Positions 1-8,658 of a stretch of 64,000 bases of DNA are shown piece by piece (the stretch's first letter is position 1; every line of letters begins with the position of its first letter). Location of the stretch: the NCBI RefSeq assembly GCF_001413955.1, contig NZ_LCTZ01000002.1, positions 2,838,501 to 2,902,500 on the forward strand. The letters are read 5' to 3'. Source of the DNA: Flagellimonas eckloniae (GTDB lineage: Bacteria; Bacteroidota; Bacteroidia; Flavobacteriales; Flavobacteriaceae). A model generated the notes under the pieces. That model did no database searches. It saw only the letters and a list, made by a program, of their open reading frames with translations, and had not been told where the DNA came from. The position numbers were made by a program, and so were the translations under genes.

Positions 1-805
1 CTTCCAGGTACATATCCAGCTCATAATTGAGGCAACATTTGAGCTTTCCGCACTGACCTGCCAACTTTTGGGGGTTCAATGCCAATTGCTGGTATCTGGC
101 TGAAGCTGTACTTACCGATCTAAAATCGGTCAGCCAAGTTGAGCAACAAAGTTCTCGCCCACATGAGCCAATTCCTCCCAAACGCTGTGCTTCTTGTCTG
201 TAACCTATTTGGCGCATTTCAATTCGGATACTAAAAGCTTTGGCCATATCCTTTATCAATTGCCTAAAATCTACCCGGTCTTCTGCTGTGTAATAGAATG
301 TGGCTTTTGAACCATCTCCTTGAAATTCAACATCGCTAAGCTTCATTTGAAGTTTTAATGAAATAGCAATTTCCCTAGATCTTTTCTGAATTTCGGGTTC
401 TTTATCTCTACATTTTTGCCAAATGTCAATATCCCGTTGTGAAGCTTTTCTGTAGATTTTGAGTACCGACTCATCGTCAAATGCAACTTTCTTTTTCTTC
501 ATTTGCACTTTTACCAACTCCCCTGTAAGGGTGACTATGCCGATATCATGGCCAGATTTGGCCTGTGTGGCCACAACATCACCAATGGCCAATGGAAGAT
601 TCTCCGTATTCCTAAAAAAACCTTTTCTACTATTCTTGAAACGTACCTCAACACAATCAAAAGGTTTTTGACCGTTGGGTAGCGACATATTGGAAAGCCA
701 ATCAAAAACGGTTAGCTTGTTACAACCATCTGTGCCGCAAGTACCATTGTTCTTGCAACCACGCGGTTGTCCATCCTTGCCGGTTGAACAACTGCTACAT
801 CCCAT
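1..805 (-). CDS. ricT: RicT/PSP1-domain protein, 3' end cut off
   Basis: The minus-strand reading frame opens with ATG at 803-805 and stays open to the window edge, so about 268 residues are visible and the C-terminus is missing. The N-terminus is cysteine-rich (MGCSSC, then a Cys cluster around residues 17-27). The C-terminal half carries the PSP1 hallmarks GRELCC and GQCGKLKCCLNYE, where conserved cysteines sit. The family (RicT/YaaT) is known in Firmicutes as an Fe-S-associated partner in a complex that influences RNase Y. Its role in Bacteroidota is less clear. It is transcribed in the same direction as trhO, about 100 bp downstream of it. The family call is secure; the function is inferred from the family. 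Confidence 0.88.
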   Translation of the reverse strand, partial: MGCSSCSTGKDGQPRGCKNNGTCGTDGCNKLTVFDWLSNMSLPNGQKPFDCVEVRFKNSRKGFFRNTENLPLAIGDVVATQAKSGHDIGIVTLTGELVKVQMKKKKVAFDDESVLKIYRKASQRDIDIWQKCRDKEPEIQKRSREIAISLKLQMKLSDVEFQGDGSKATFYYTAEDRVDFRQLIKDMAKAFSIRIEMRQIGYRQEAQRLGGIGSCGRELCCSTWLTDFRSVSTASARYQQLALNPQKLAGQCGKLKCCLNYELDMYLE

Positions 806-905
806 ATTTTGTATCTTGATTTAAAGAAATGACCAGCATTTCCTTAAAAAGGGTTCATAAATAACTAATTGTAAATATAGCACAAATTGTTGCAGAAGTG
901 AAATG

Positions 906-1937
906 CTACTTTTTGTACTTTAATACTTCGGAACGTCCCTTTTTAAAAATTTTATTGCTAGCGTGTATGCCTTTTCTCAGTCGTTTCTGTTCCTCGAACG
1001 GCAATTCATGGGTTTCCTTGCAATCCAATGAACAACAATCGTTCATAGCTTCTGCACATTCCTGGCACTGAATAAAAAGAAGATGGCATGCCTCGTTTGC
1101 ACAATTGACATGGGTATCGCATGGGTTTCCGCATTGGTGACACTTGGAAATAACATCTTCGGATATTCTTTCCCCCCTTCTATGATCAAACACAAAGTTC
1201 TTTCCTAAGAATTTATTCTCCAGATCTTTAGCTTTTACTTGTCGCGCGTATTCGATAATCCCGCCTTCTAACTGATACACATTTTTGAACCCTTTATGCT
1301 TGTAATAGGCACTTGCCTTTTCACATCGAATTCCACCGGTACAGTACATGACCAGTTTTTTGTCTTCTTTATGTTCTGAAAGGTCCTTTTCTATGATATC
1401 CAATGAATCCCTAAATGTATCCACATCCGGGGTTATGGCATTTTTAAAATGACCTATTTCGCTTTCATAATGGTTTCGCATGTCCACCAGAACAGTATCC
1501 GGATCTTCAATAAGTTCATTGAATTTTTCCGCTCCAACGTGCACGCCTTTATTGGTAACATCAAAAGTGTCATCATTCAATCCATCCGCAACGATTTTCT
1601 CACGAACCTTGACTTTTAGCTTCAAAAAAGACTTGTTGTCTTGTTCAATGGCGATGTTGAGCCGCACATTTTCCAAAAACGAAACACTGTCCAAATGTGC
1701 TTTGAATACTTCAAAATTCTCTGCAGGAACGGAGAGTTGGGCATTTACTCCTTCATTTGCCACATAAATTCTTCCAAGCACATCCAATTCATCCCAATGG
1801 ATAAATAAGTGGTTTCTAAAAATTTCAGGATTTGCTATGTGCGCATATTTGTAGAAAGAGATAGTAAGTCGGTCTTTCCCGGCTTCTTCAATAAGTTTCT
1901 CCCTTTCCTTTGCACTTAATGTATTGTACAGTTGCAT
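906..1937 (-). CDS. trhO: tRNA uridine(34) hydroxylase TrhO (YceA-type rhodanese)
   Basis: The 343-residue product has the TrhO layout: an N-terminal acylphosphatase-like domain (about 1-115), a rhodanese domain (about 135-235) with active-site loop CTGGIRC and catalytic Cys199, and a C-terminal cysteine-rich tail (CHQCGNPC, then CxxC pairs) likely to bind metal. The family hydroxylates U34 of certain tRNAs to ho5U without O2, acting in the cytoplasm. ATG is at 1935-1937. A strong Bacteroidota promoter lies just upstream (TTTTTTG, 17-bp spacer, TACCTTTG). Length is usual for Bacteroidota members. Confidence 0.92.
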   Translation of the reverse strand: MQLYNTLSAKEREKLIEEAGKDRLTISFYKYAHIANPEIFRNHLFIHWDELDVLGRIYVANEGVNAQLSVPAENFEVFKAHLDSVSFLENVRLNIAIEQDNKSFLKLKVKVREKIVADGLNDDTFDVTNKGVHVGAEKFNELIEDPDTVLVDMRNHYESEIGHFKNAITPDVDTFRDSLDIIEKDLSEHKEDKKLVMYCTGGIRCEKASAYYKHKGFKNVYQLEGGIIEYARQVKAKDLENKFLGKNFVFDHRRGERISEDVISKCHQCGNPCDTHVNCANEACHLLFIQCQECAEAMNDCCSLDCKETHELPFEEQKRLRKGIHASNKIFKKGRSEVLKYKK

Positions 1938-1982
1938 ACTATACCAATTGTTTAAGTTTAAGAAATGTTGTTATACTAGCTG

Positions 1983-2014
1983 CAAAGGTAAAACTCTATC
2001 CTTAAAACAAAAAA
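1983..2014 (-). promoter_or_regulatory. trhO promoter (Bacteroidota sigma-A type)
   Basis: Read on the minus strand, TTTTTTG (2014-2008) is followed by a 17-bp spacer and a perfect -7 box TACCTTTG (1990-1983; consensus TAnnTTTG). This gives a leader of roughly 40 nt before the trhO ATG. The -33 T-run is shared with the terminator of the candidate RNA just upstream. Confidence 0.7.
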
Positions 2015-2134
2015 GGCCTCTTTTATCAAGAGACCTTTCTAACCGATTAATCCTTTTTCATAGCGCGGATTTTCCCATTTTTGCCATTTGGCAACGAACT
2101 AATAAGAAAAGTCCGCTATTATTATTCGAGTTAG
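2008..2134 (-). ncRNA. candidate structured small RNA with terminator, between recA and trhO
   Basis: No gene covers this span. On the minus strand it folds into one long interrupted rod. The basal stem is 2134-2126 with 2046-2039 (CTAAC/GTTAG, then CGA/TCG). Next is an internal loop, then a stem of TAGCG (2118-2114) with CGCTA (2065-2061), continuing near CTTTTC/GAAAA. The tip is a perfect hairpin TTGCC-AAAT-GGCAA (2094-2081). Immediately 3' is a terminator-like hairpin with 11-bp arms and one mismatch (2038-2012), followed by TTTTTTG. The order structured body, terminator hairpin, T-run favours a minus-strand transcript. No clear TAnnTTTG box was found for it. A 6S-like RNA is conceivable by shape, but I cannot identify the family. 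Confidence 0.4.
2012..2038 (-). terminator. Rho-independent terminator-like hairpin
   Basis: The arms are 2012-2022 and 2028-2038, with 10 of 11 positions paired and a 5-nt loop. On the minus strand the hairpin is followed by TTTTTTGTTTT. It would end a leftward transcript arising upstream of trhO, most simply the candidate RNA. On the plus strand no T-run follows. Confidence 0.6.
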
Positions 2135-2173
2135 TACCCGTTAGATACCAACTTTTAAAAAGGTTGCGTCTGC

Positions 2174-2205
2174 TTTGCGGTATGAAGAAAGAAATGGTAA
2201 TTTAG
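2174..2205 (+). promoter_or_regulatory. probable recA promoter
   Basis: TTTG (2174-2177), a 20-bp spacer and TAATTTAG (2198-2205) match the Bacteroidota -33/-7 pattern with one mismatch in the -7 box. The predicted start point leaves a leader of about 14 nt before the recA ATG at 2226. I see no LexA-type palindrome. Confidence 0.5.
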
Positions 2206-2225
2206 CCTTCCTAATTACGAGAACC

Positions 2226-3233
2226 ATGAGCAACGAAAAAGAAGCAAAATTAAAAGCCTTAAAACTTACACTTGACAAATTGGACAAAACCTACGGAAAA
2301 GGTGCCGTTATGAAAATGGGGGATAGTGTAGTGGAAGATGTTGAAGTTATTCCTTCTGGATCTTTAGGATTGGATGTTGCTTTGGGCGTAAGTGGTTATC
2401 CAAGAGGTAGGGTCGTTGAAATTTATGGCCCAGAATCTTCTGGTAAAACAACCTTGACCTTGCATGCAATTGCAGAAGCTCAAAAAAACGGCGGTATTGC
2501 CGCTTTTATAGATGCAGAGCATGCATTTGACCGTTTTTATGCAAAAAATTTGGGCGTTGATATTGACAACCTTATCATTTCACAGCCAGATCATGGTGAG
2601 CAGGCATTAGAGATTGCCGATAACCTTATCAGGTCTGGGGCTATTGACATTGTTATCATCGATTCTGTTGCTGCGCTTACCCCAAAAAGTGAAATTGAGG
2701 GAGAAATGGGAGATTCAAAGATGGGGCTCCATGCTCGTTTAATGTCTCAGGCTTTAAGAAAGTTGACCTCTACCATTAGCAAAACAAACTGCACCGTAAT
2801 TTTCATTAATCAACTAAGAGAAAAAATTGGGGTAATGTTTGGAAACCCTGAAACGACTACCGGTGGAAATGCCCTTAAATTTTATGCTTCCGTACGATTG
2901 GACATTAGAAGATCCACACAAATAAAAAATACGGATGGAGCTGTTCTTGGAAATAAAACCAGGGTTAAAGTAGTGAAGAACAAAGTTGCACCTCCTTTTA
3001 AAACTGCTGAATTTGACATTATGTATGGCGAAGGTATTTCCAAAGTTGGGGAAATCTTAGATTTGGGAGTCGCCTATGAAATTGTAAAGAAAAGCGGGTC
3101 TTGGTTTAGTTATGGTGATACAAAGTTGGGCCAAGGAAGAGATGCGGTAAAGGCCTTGCTTGCAGATAATCCAGAACTATCTGAAGAATTGGAAACCAAA
3201 ATCAGGGAGGCAATCACAACTGTGAATTCATAA
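2226..3233 (+). CDS. recA: recombinase RecA
   Basis: The 335-residue protein is a full-length RecA, the ATP-dependent strand-exchange enzyme of homologous recombination and SOS signalling. Visible hallmarks are Walker A GPESSGKT (residues 68-75), the Walker B strand [14 protein letters not shown], the L1/L2 DNA-binding region around [10 protein letters not shown] and [12 protein letters not shown], and the polymerisation N-terminus. I chose ATG 2226 rather than the in-frame ATG at 2175 because homology begins at [14 protein letters not shown] and the promoter lies between the two. It stands alone, divergent from trhO and the candidate RNA. Confidence 0.97.
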   Translation: MSNEKEAKLKALKLTLDKLDKTYGKGAVMKMGDSVVEDVEVIPSGSLGLDVALGVSGYPRGRVVEIYGPESSGKTTLTLHAIAEAQKNGGIAAFIDAEHAFDRFYAKNLGVDIDNLIISQPDHGEQALEIADNLIRSGAIDIVIIDSVAALTPKSEIEGEMGDSKMGLHARLMSQALRKLTSTISKTNCTVIFINQLREKIGVMFGNPETTTGGNALKFYASVRLDIRRSTQIKNTDGAVLGNKTRVKVVKNKVAPPFKTAEFDIMYGEGISKVGEILDLGVAYEIVKKSGSWFSYGDTKLGQGRDAVKALLADNPELSEELETKIREAITTVNS

Positions 3234-3331
3234 ATTAATCTTTACTTTTTATCCGTTTAATCTGTAGGTTGTAGAAATCGCACGCAACCCTTGTATATAC
3301 CGTTCATCTAGGGGTTAAAAAGATTTTATTG

Positions 3332-3760
3332 ATGAAAAAGGTAATTTTAGTATTTATTCTTTTTGGAGCATGTTCCTTATTCACTTCGTGCAACTTGGAT
3401 GATGATGGTCAAAATTTTCATTTTACAACACTTGATATAATTGAAGCCACGGTTCCTGAGTCGTTTGATTTGAATGAAACATATACCATAGAGGTAACTT
3501 ATTTGCGTCCTAATAGCTGTACTTTTTTTGAAGGGTTTGACTTTTCCAAACCTGCAGAGACTGATAGAGATATTGTAGCAATAGGTTCAGTTCTTACAGA
3601 TGATACGGCATGTACGCAAGCAACTGAAGAAGTTGTTGCAACATTTGAATTTAACGTGATTTTTACAGAGGACTATCATTTTCGATTTTTTTCAGGAATG
3701 GATGAAAATGACGATGCAACCTATATTGAGTATACTATTCCGGTGAACGTTCCAAACTAA
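3332..3760 (+). CDS. small lipoprotein of unknown function
   Basis: About 142 residues. A lysine-initiated hydrophobic signal ends in the lipobox LFTSC (Cys about residue 20), followed by NLDDDG, an acidic stretch that fits surface-exported Bacteroidota lipoproteins. The mature part is acidic and probably beta-rich, with two cysteines (in NSCTFF and DTACTQ) that could form a disulphide. I do not recognise a family. ATG 3332 is preferred over the TTG three bases earlier. It precedes the ECF sigma gene by about 30 bp and may be co-transcribed. Confidence 0.7.
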   Translation: MKKVILVFILFGACSLFTSCNLDDDGQNFHFTTLDIIEATVPESFDLNETYTIEVTYLRPNSCTFFEGFDFSKPAETDRDIVAIGSVLTDDTACTQATEEVVATFEFNVIFTEDYHFRFFSGMDENDDATYIEYTIPVNVPN

Positions 3761-3790
3761 AAATAGTTATAATCCAAAATTGACCAACAT

Positions 3791-4321
3791 TTGGATCTTG
3801 AAGAACTGATACATAATTGTAAAAAGGGAAAAAGAAAGGCTCAAGCCGAACTATACCGGAAATATTCCGGTATTCTTTTCGGTATGTGCCTCAAGTATTC
3901 CCGTAATAAAACTGAAGCTGAAGACAGTCTTCACGACAGTTTTATGACGATTTTCAATAAAATAGATCAGTACAATTTTAATGGTTCTTTTGAAGGTTGG
4001 ATCAAAAGGATTACCGTTAACACCGTACTTCAAAAATATAGAAAGGAGCAACATCTAAATGTGGTTTCCGAAAATATTGGCGAAGAAATGGATGTGGATA
4101 TTGAAGAGACGGATATTAGTTTATCCACTTTGTTGGGATACATTCAGGAATTACCAAATAAATATAGATTAACATTTAACCTATATGTTTTGGACGGTTA
4201 CAGCCATAAAGAAATAAGCGAAATGTTGGGGACATCCGCTGGTACTTCAAAATCAAATCTGGCCAGGGCCAAGATGATTTTAAGGGAAAAGATTATAAAA
4301 GAAAATATAAACATTGCTTAA
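3791..4321 (+). CDS. ECF-type RNA polymerase sigma factor
   Basis: The 176 residues form a compact two-domain sigma-70 family member. Region 2 (about residues 10-75; EAEDSLHDSFMTIFNKI then GWIKRITVN) binds core polymerase and the -10 element. Region 4 (about 115-170; LPNKYRLTFNLYVLDGYSHKEI then a helix-turn-helix) reads the -35 element. The start appears to be TTG 3791. It lies 11 bp upstream of a membrane-anchored protein that looks like its partner, so it is probably controlled by protein-protein signalling at the envelope. The target regulon is unknown. Confidence 0.88.
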   Translation: MDLEELIHNCKKGKRKAQAELYRKYSGILFGMCLKYSRNKTEAEDSLHDSFMTIFNKIDQYNFNGSFEGWIKRITVNTVLQKYRKEQHLNVVSENIGEEMDVDIEETDISLSTLLGYIQELPNKYRLTFNLYVLDGYSHKEISEMLGTSAGTSKSNLARAKMILREKIIKENINIA

Positions 4322-4332
4322 ATGACTTCACA

Positions 4333-5877
4333 ATGGGGAAAAAGAATTTAGAGCAACTGTTCAAAGAAACTTTTAAGGAGTTTCATGAAGTTCCGGATGA
4401 AAAAGTCTGGAATTCCATTGAAGCCTCTTTGGACAAAAAGAAAAAGAAAAGAGTTGTGCCAATTTGGTGGCAACTGGGAGGGGTTGCCGCTTTATTGGCA
4501 ATTCTATTTTATGTTATGAATCCATTTGAGGATACAGACAACAATGTTCCAATAATTGTCACGGAAACAGAAAACAATGAAACTATTTTTGATAAGGATA
4601 GTATTTCAGAGAGTTCTGAAACTCAAAAACTGACCGAAGCTACAACAAACGACAACAGAGATACCGTTGAAGGTTCAACTATGAACAATCAAGAAGACGC
4701 TCAAGGGTCTATAAATAGAAACCAAAGTATAAAACCTGAGGAACAAATTGTTTCTACCAACACATCAGAAACAAAAGAGAGTCTAGAAAGAAATGATGTT
4801 CGTTTTAATACTGTTGATAACTCAAATCAAAATATTGCTTCCGTAGATAGCGTGGCAATCAGAAAATCTGAAGTTGGGAATAATCAGCAAGATGTTACGG
4901 ATGCTTTAAACAAAAATAAAGTCCAGACAATTGTTTCCTCAGAACAGAACGATAAAAAAGAGCCCCTTTTAACGGACAAGATTGATAATACTCCGTTACA
5001 ACAAGAAAAAAGTCTGGGAAGCTTTTCAGAAAATGAGGCTATTGCCCAAAATAAGGAAGAGGAAAAAAACATAGTTGAAAAACAATCAATTTTTGATGTA
5101 ATTAAGGAACAGGAAGAAGAAGCCATTGCACAGAATGGCACAAGCGGTAAATGGTCCGTTGGACCTTCCGTTGCCCCGGTGTATTTTAATGCAACTGGTG
5201 ATGGCTCGCCAATACACTCCAATTTTGCTTCCAATTCAAAATCTGGAAATGTTAATTTAAGCTATGGCCTTACGGTTGCCTATAATTTAAATAAGAGACT
5301 TAAAGTGCGATCTGGTGTACACAAAGTTAATTACGGCTATGATACCAATGAAATTGTGTTCTCCTCATCCTTAGATGCTTCTACCAATGCTTTGATAGAC
5401 AATATTGATTACAGTCAAACTTCTAGAAACTTGGTTGTACAAAGCAAGAATGAGCTACCACAATCTTTTGCAAATGATGCTTCACTTGAACTAAGTGCCT
5501 CCCAGACTCCTGAACTGGATGGAAAAATGGTACAGCAACTTGGCTATATAGAGGTTCCTTTAGAGCTTAATTATGCGCTAATAGACAAAAAATTTGGTGT
5601 GGATTTAATTGGTGGTGTTAGTTCTCTCTTTTTAGTGGATAATTCGGTTTTATTGGAATCAGAAGAATTAGTGACCGAAGTTGGTGAAGCCAATAATGCA
5701 AATTCGGTGAATTTTAGTACCAATGTTGGTGTGGGACTTAACTATGAATTCTCTTCAAAAGTTCAATTGAACTTGGAGCCTATTTTAAAATATCAATTAA
5801 ACACATTTTCGGAAACAGCAGGTGAGTTTAGGCCATTTTCTGTTGGAGTATATAGTGGTATAAGTTTTAAGTTTTAG
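4333..5877 (+). CDS. membrane-anchored protein with C-terminal beta-barrel-like domain, sigma-factor partner
   Basis: The 514-residue product has three parts. Residues 1-40 are cytoplasmic and charged (LEQLFKETFKEFHEVPDEKVW), like an anti-sigma interaction module, followed by a KKKKKR stop-transfer patch. There is one transmembrane helix at about 43-62. A long low-complexity Asn/Glu/Ser-rich periplasmic linker runs to about residue 270. The last 240 residues (from SVGPSVAPVYFN) show alternating beta strands ending in GISFKF, typical of PorT-like outer-membrane barrels. An inner-membrane anchor joined to a barrel-like domain would bridge the periplasm. Coupling to the ECF sigma factor is inferred from the 11-bp spacing. 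Confidence 0.72.
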   Translation: MGKKNLEQLFKETFKEFHEVPDEKVWNSIEASLDKKKKKRVVPIWWQLGGVAALLAILFYVMNPFEDTDNNVPIIVTETENNETIFDKDSISESSETQKLTEATTNDNRDTVEGSTMNNQEDAQGSINRNQSIKPEEQIVSTNTSETKESLERNDVRFNTVDNSNQNIASVDSVAIRKSEVGNNQQDVTDALNKNKVQTIVSSEQNDKKEPLLTDKIDNTPLQQEKSLGSFSENEAIAQNKEEEKNIVEKQSIFDVIKEQEEEAIAQNGTSGKWSVGPSVAPVYFNATGDGSPIHSNFASNSKSGNVNLSYGLTVAYNLNKRLKVRSGVHKVNYGYDTNEIVFSSSLDASTNALIDNIDYSQTSRNLVVQSKNELPQSFANDASLELSASQTPELDGKMVQQLGYIEVPLELNYALIDKKFGVDLIGGVSSLFLVDNSVLLESEELVTEVGEANNANSVNFSTNVGVGLNYEFSSKVQLNLEPILKYQLNTFSETAGEFRPFSVGVYSGISFKF

Positions 5878-5898
5878 TATAAAGAAGTTGGTTAGGAA

Positions 5899-5955
5899 GA
5901 TTGTCCCTTTAGACAATCATTTAAGCACCTCGTTTCGGCGAGGTGTTTTTGTTTT
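5899..5955 (+). terminator. double hairpin terminator
   Basis: Two stem-loops follow the sigma-partner gene. The first is GATTGTC/GACAATC (5899-5905 with 5912-5918). The second is CACCTCG/CGAGGTG (5926-5932 with 5939-5945) with loop TTTCGG, followed directly by TTTTTGTTTTT. The second is a classic intrinsic terminator for rightward transcripts. Confidence 0.85.
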
Positions 5956-6011
5956 TAAAATTATCGTAAGAAATATCCCAACAGGGATTATTCGTTAATT
6001 TTAAAAAGTTT

Positions 6012-7862
6012 ATGCCAAAGCCACTAAAGTTTATATTAATCTTACTGCTTCTAGTGCCACCCTTTTTAGGTTTTGGACAGGAACAAAGTGTTCTGGAAAC
6101 GTTTGAAAAAGAAATTCCATTCCTTGTATTTAAAACACAAGATGCCACTCTGAATTTTCAGCAGGTTCTAGCCTCACCAGACCTATTTAAAAGTCCTAAC
6201 GCTTTCAAAGAAAAAACACAGTCTGAAGATATCTATTGGATTCAGCTGGACTTTGAAAATCTACTCTCCAATGAAAGTGAAGCTAAAGACTTCTACCTAA
6301 AACTAAATATTTTCGACTATGGAAGTGTTTTTTATCAAATAGATGGCGCCACAACAGAAAAACCCATTGGACAGTTTGAGGAAAGTAATATCACCAAAAA
6401 AATAGGCACTTCTTATTACTATTCGTTCATAACTCTGAGTACCAAAAATCTTATCGAAGATCGTTATCTACTGATTAAGGCTCAGCGCATAACCTTCAAT
6501 GAGGATGTAAATAACTGGCATTTTAAGCGTTGTATATCTCCTCCCAATGAATACATGACCACAAAAGACTTTTTTAAACAAGTTATCTATTACTTTTTTG
6601 CAGGGCTTTGTTTCATTATGTGGTTTTCCACACTCTCATTCTTTCTACTGTTAAGAAATCGAGAATACCTCTATTATTCCATATATATTGTGGTAACTTT
6701 TATTTACCTCGCTGGAAATAAATTTGGGATTTATGATTTGTTTCTCGGCAATAGTTATCTGAAACATAATCTTTCGCAAAGTTTCCTAATATTGGGTAAC
6801 TTGAGTTATGTTCTCTTTGTTATGAGTTATTTACGAACTAAAAGAGACTATCCTGGAATTCATAAAGTGTGCAAAATCCTTGTTGTTTTAAATATTGCCA
6901 CCCTTGTTTTAATTGGTGTTTTTTATTCAGTCGATACAGTATCAATCGTCATGTATTCCTACGAGTTCACATGCGCCATCGCTTTAATCGCCATAATATA
7001 TTTGTTTTTAACAAGTAAAAATCTTTTGGGTCGCATTATTGCTTTAGCTTCTTTTGCGTATTCAATGGGTCCCTTGTTACGTATTTATTTTGTGGAACCC
7101 GAGGATGGACTATATCTGGACGGCACCTATTATTTAATCCTAGGAGTGTCTTTGGAAATGGTGATTTTTGTTTTTGGATTAAATTATAAGTTCCATTTGG
7201 AATTGCGAGAGAACTTTCAGTTGCAACAAGAGGCGTTTGTGAGTAAGACGAAAGCGCTACGCGCCCAGATCAATCCACATTTTATCTTTAATTCTTTGAG
7301 TTCCATAAAGCATTTGGTGCTACAGAAGGACAACAAAAATGCCGTAAAATATCTTTCCAAGTTCGGTCGATTGTCACGCAATATTCTGGAGAGCTCCATA
7401 GGGACCAATGCAACGCTTTCAGAAGAGGTCAAAATGCTTGAGGATTATCTTGAGTTAGAATCCTTGAGATTTGACAATGCTTTTTCCTATTCTATAAAAG
7501 TTGATGACACCTTAAATACCAGTATAATTGAGCTCCCTTCCATGATTCTCCAACCTTTTGTTGAGAATGCCATTGTTCATGGATTGTTGCCCAAAGAAGG
7601 TACTGATAAAAAGCTTTCCATAAATTTTATGCTCGATGGTAATGAGCTCGTGTCCGTAGTTGAGGACAATGGTGTTGGCAGAAAACAAGCAATACAAAGA
7701 AAGCATATTTATCAAAAGGAAAAAAAATCAAGAGGATTGGAGATTACCAAATTACGCCTGGAATCAATTGTCAATGATCAAGATTATCTTCAAATCATAG
7801 ATAAGGTAGATAACAACAATGCCCCCTTGGGCACTAAGGTAGTTATTAAGATTCCGCTTTAA
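6012..7862 (+). CDS. LytS-type sensor histidine kinase with 7TMR-DISM input, no adjacent regulator
   Basis: 616 residues. A signal peptide (1-22) is followed by a periplasmic 7TMR-DISM extracellular domain (about 30-185), seven membrane helices (about 190-395), a LytS-type phosphoacceptor region with QINPHFIFNSLSS (His423), and a HATPase domain with LQPFVENAIVHGL (N box) and VEDNGVGR. Such kinases usually phosphorylate LytTR-family regulators, but no response regulator gene lies next to it, so it is an orphan here. Its stop overlaps the end of the convergent plsC gene by four bases. The ligand is not predictable, although DISM domains are thought to bind small molecules or carbohydrates. Confidence 0.88.
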   Translation: MPKPLKFILILLLLVPPFLGFGQEQSVLETFEKEIPFLVFKTQDATLNFQQVLASPDLFKSPNAFKEKTQSEDIYWIQLDFENLLSNESEAKDFYLKLNIFDYGSVFYQIDGATTEKPIGQFEESNITKKIGTSYYYSFITLSTKNLIEDRYLLIKAQRITFNEDVNNWHFKRCISPPNEYMTTKDFFKQVIYYFFAGLCFIMWFSTLSFFLLLRNREYLYYSIYIVVTFIYLAGNKFGIYDLFLGNSYLKHNLSQSFLILGNLSYVLFVMSYLRTKRDYPGIHKVCKILVVLNIATLVLIGVFYSVDTVSIVMYSYEFTCAIALIAIIYLFLTSKNLLGRIIALASFAYSMGPLLRIYFVEPEDGLYLDGTYYLILGVSLEMVIFVFGLNYKFHLELRENFQLQQEAFVSKTKALRAQINPHFIFNSLSSIKHLVLQKDNKNAVKYLSKFGRLSRNILESSIGTNATLSEEVKMLEDYLELESLRFDNAFSYSIKVDDTLNTSIIELPSMILQPFVENAIVHGLLPKEGTDKKLSINFMLDGNELVSVVEDNGVGRKQAIQRKHIYQKEKKSRGLEITKLRLESIVNDQDYLQIIDKVDNNNAPLGTKVVIKIPL

Positions 7863-8602
7863 ACTTTTGTGGTTTCAAGCTCTTTTAAAATAACTTCACG
7901 AACCTCTTCGCGCAATGTCGATTTATCTTCCTCTCCCAAAATACCAGCCTCAAAAAAACTGTGGACTTTTGCTCTTATGCTACCGGGACCACCGCTTAAA
8001 AATGTGAAGGAAAATCGTTTTTTGTTATCATAAAAGGTAATCGGAACAATCGGAATTTTATGCGCTATCGCCATTTTAAAGGCGCCGTCCTTAAATTCAT
8101 CCAAAGCAATATGTTCTTCAGGTACTCCGCCTTCTGGAAAAATACAAATACTTAATCCTTGATCTAATCTTCTTTGTGCCCTTCTATATACGCCTGTCCT
8201 GCTTTTAATGTTATCCCGGTCTACCAAAATACAAACTCGCTTATAGAAAAATCCAAACACAGGAATCTTCACCAATTCTTTTTTGCCCACGAATACAAAA
8301 GGGTTTTTGCTTACCACCAACATCAGCATAATATCCAACATACTTGTATGGTTAGCAACCAACATATAGCTTTTTCCTTTTTCCATAGACTGTTCTGTTG
8401 TAATTTTTGGAAAACAACCCATACCATAAAGTATAGTTCTCGCCCATATATTTCGTGCCAGCCAAAAAAACTCTTTATAGGTCTTTTCAGAAAGTGTGGT
8501 CAATACCAAAAAAGGAAAGAAGACAACTATTGGAAGTGCCACAAGCACATAAAACCAAATTCTATACAAGACATGTCCTATATTTCTCAAAATTGGAAGC
8601 AT
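7859..8602 (-). CDS. plsC: 1-acyl-sn-glycerol-3-phosphate acyltransferase (PlsC family)
   Basis: 247 residues. It has the acyltransferase HX4D motif (His85, Asp90 within NHTSMLD) and the glycerol-phosphate-binding motif FPEGG (155-159). A hydrophobic N-terminal anchor (about 12-35) places it on the inner membrane. The family adds the second acyl chain to lysophosphatidate. Bacteroidota carry several PlsC-like paralogues, some used for aminolipids, so substrate specificity remains open. It is convergent with the upstream kinase and divergent from the small membrane protein at 8659. Confidence 0.88.
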   Translation of the reverse strand: MLPILRNIGHVLYRIWFYVLVALPIVVFFPFLVLTTLSEKTYKEFFWLARNIWARTILYGMGCFPKITTEQSMEKGKSYMLVANHTSMLDIMLMLVVSKNPFVFVGKKELVKIPVFGFFYKRVCILVDRDNIKSRTGVYRRAQRRLDQGLSICIFPEGGVPEEHIALDEFKDGAFKMAIAHKIPIVPITFYDNKKRFSFTFLSGGPGSIRAKVHSFFEAGILGEEDKSTLREEVREVILKELETTKV

Positions 8603-8658
8603 GAGCCAAAAGTAGAATTTTTGAATATCTTTATTGGAATAACCTTAAAAACTTAATT

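Noticed and set aside
1480-1767. Plus-strand ORFs opposite trhO and many similar antisense frames across the window
   Set aside because: They mirror well-supported genes on the other strand and have shadow-type composition.
2041-2170. tRNA, tmRNA or SRP RNA in the recA-trhO gap
   Set aside because: No cloverleaf or CCA-type end, no tmRNA tag frame, and no SRP GGAA-loop consensus.
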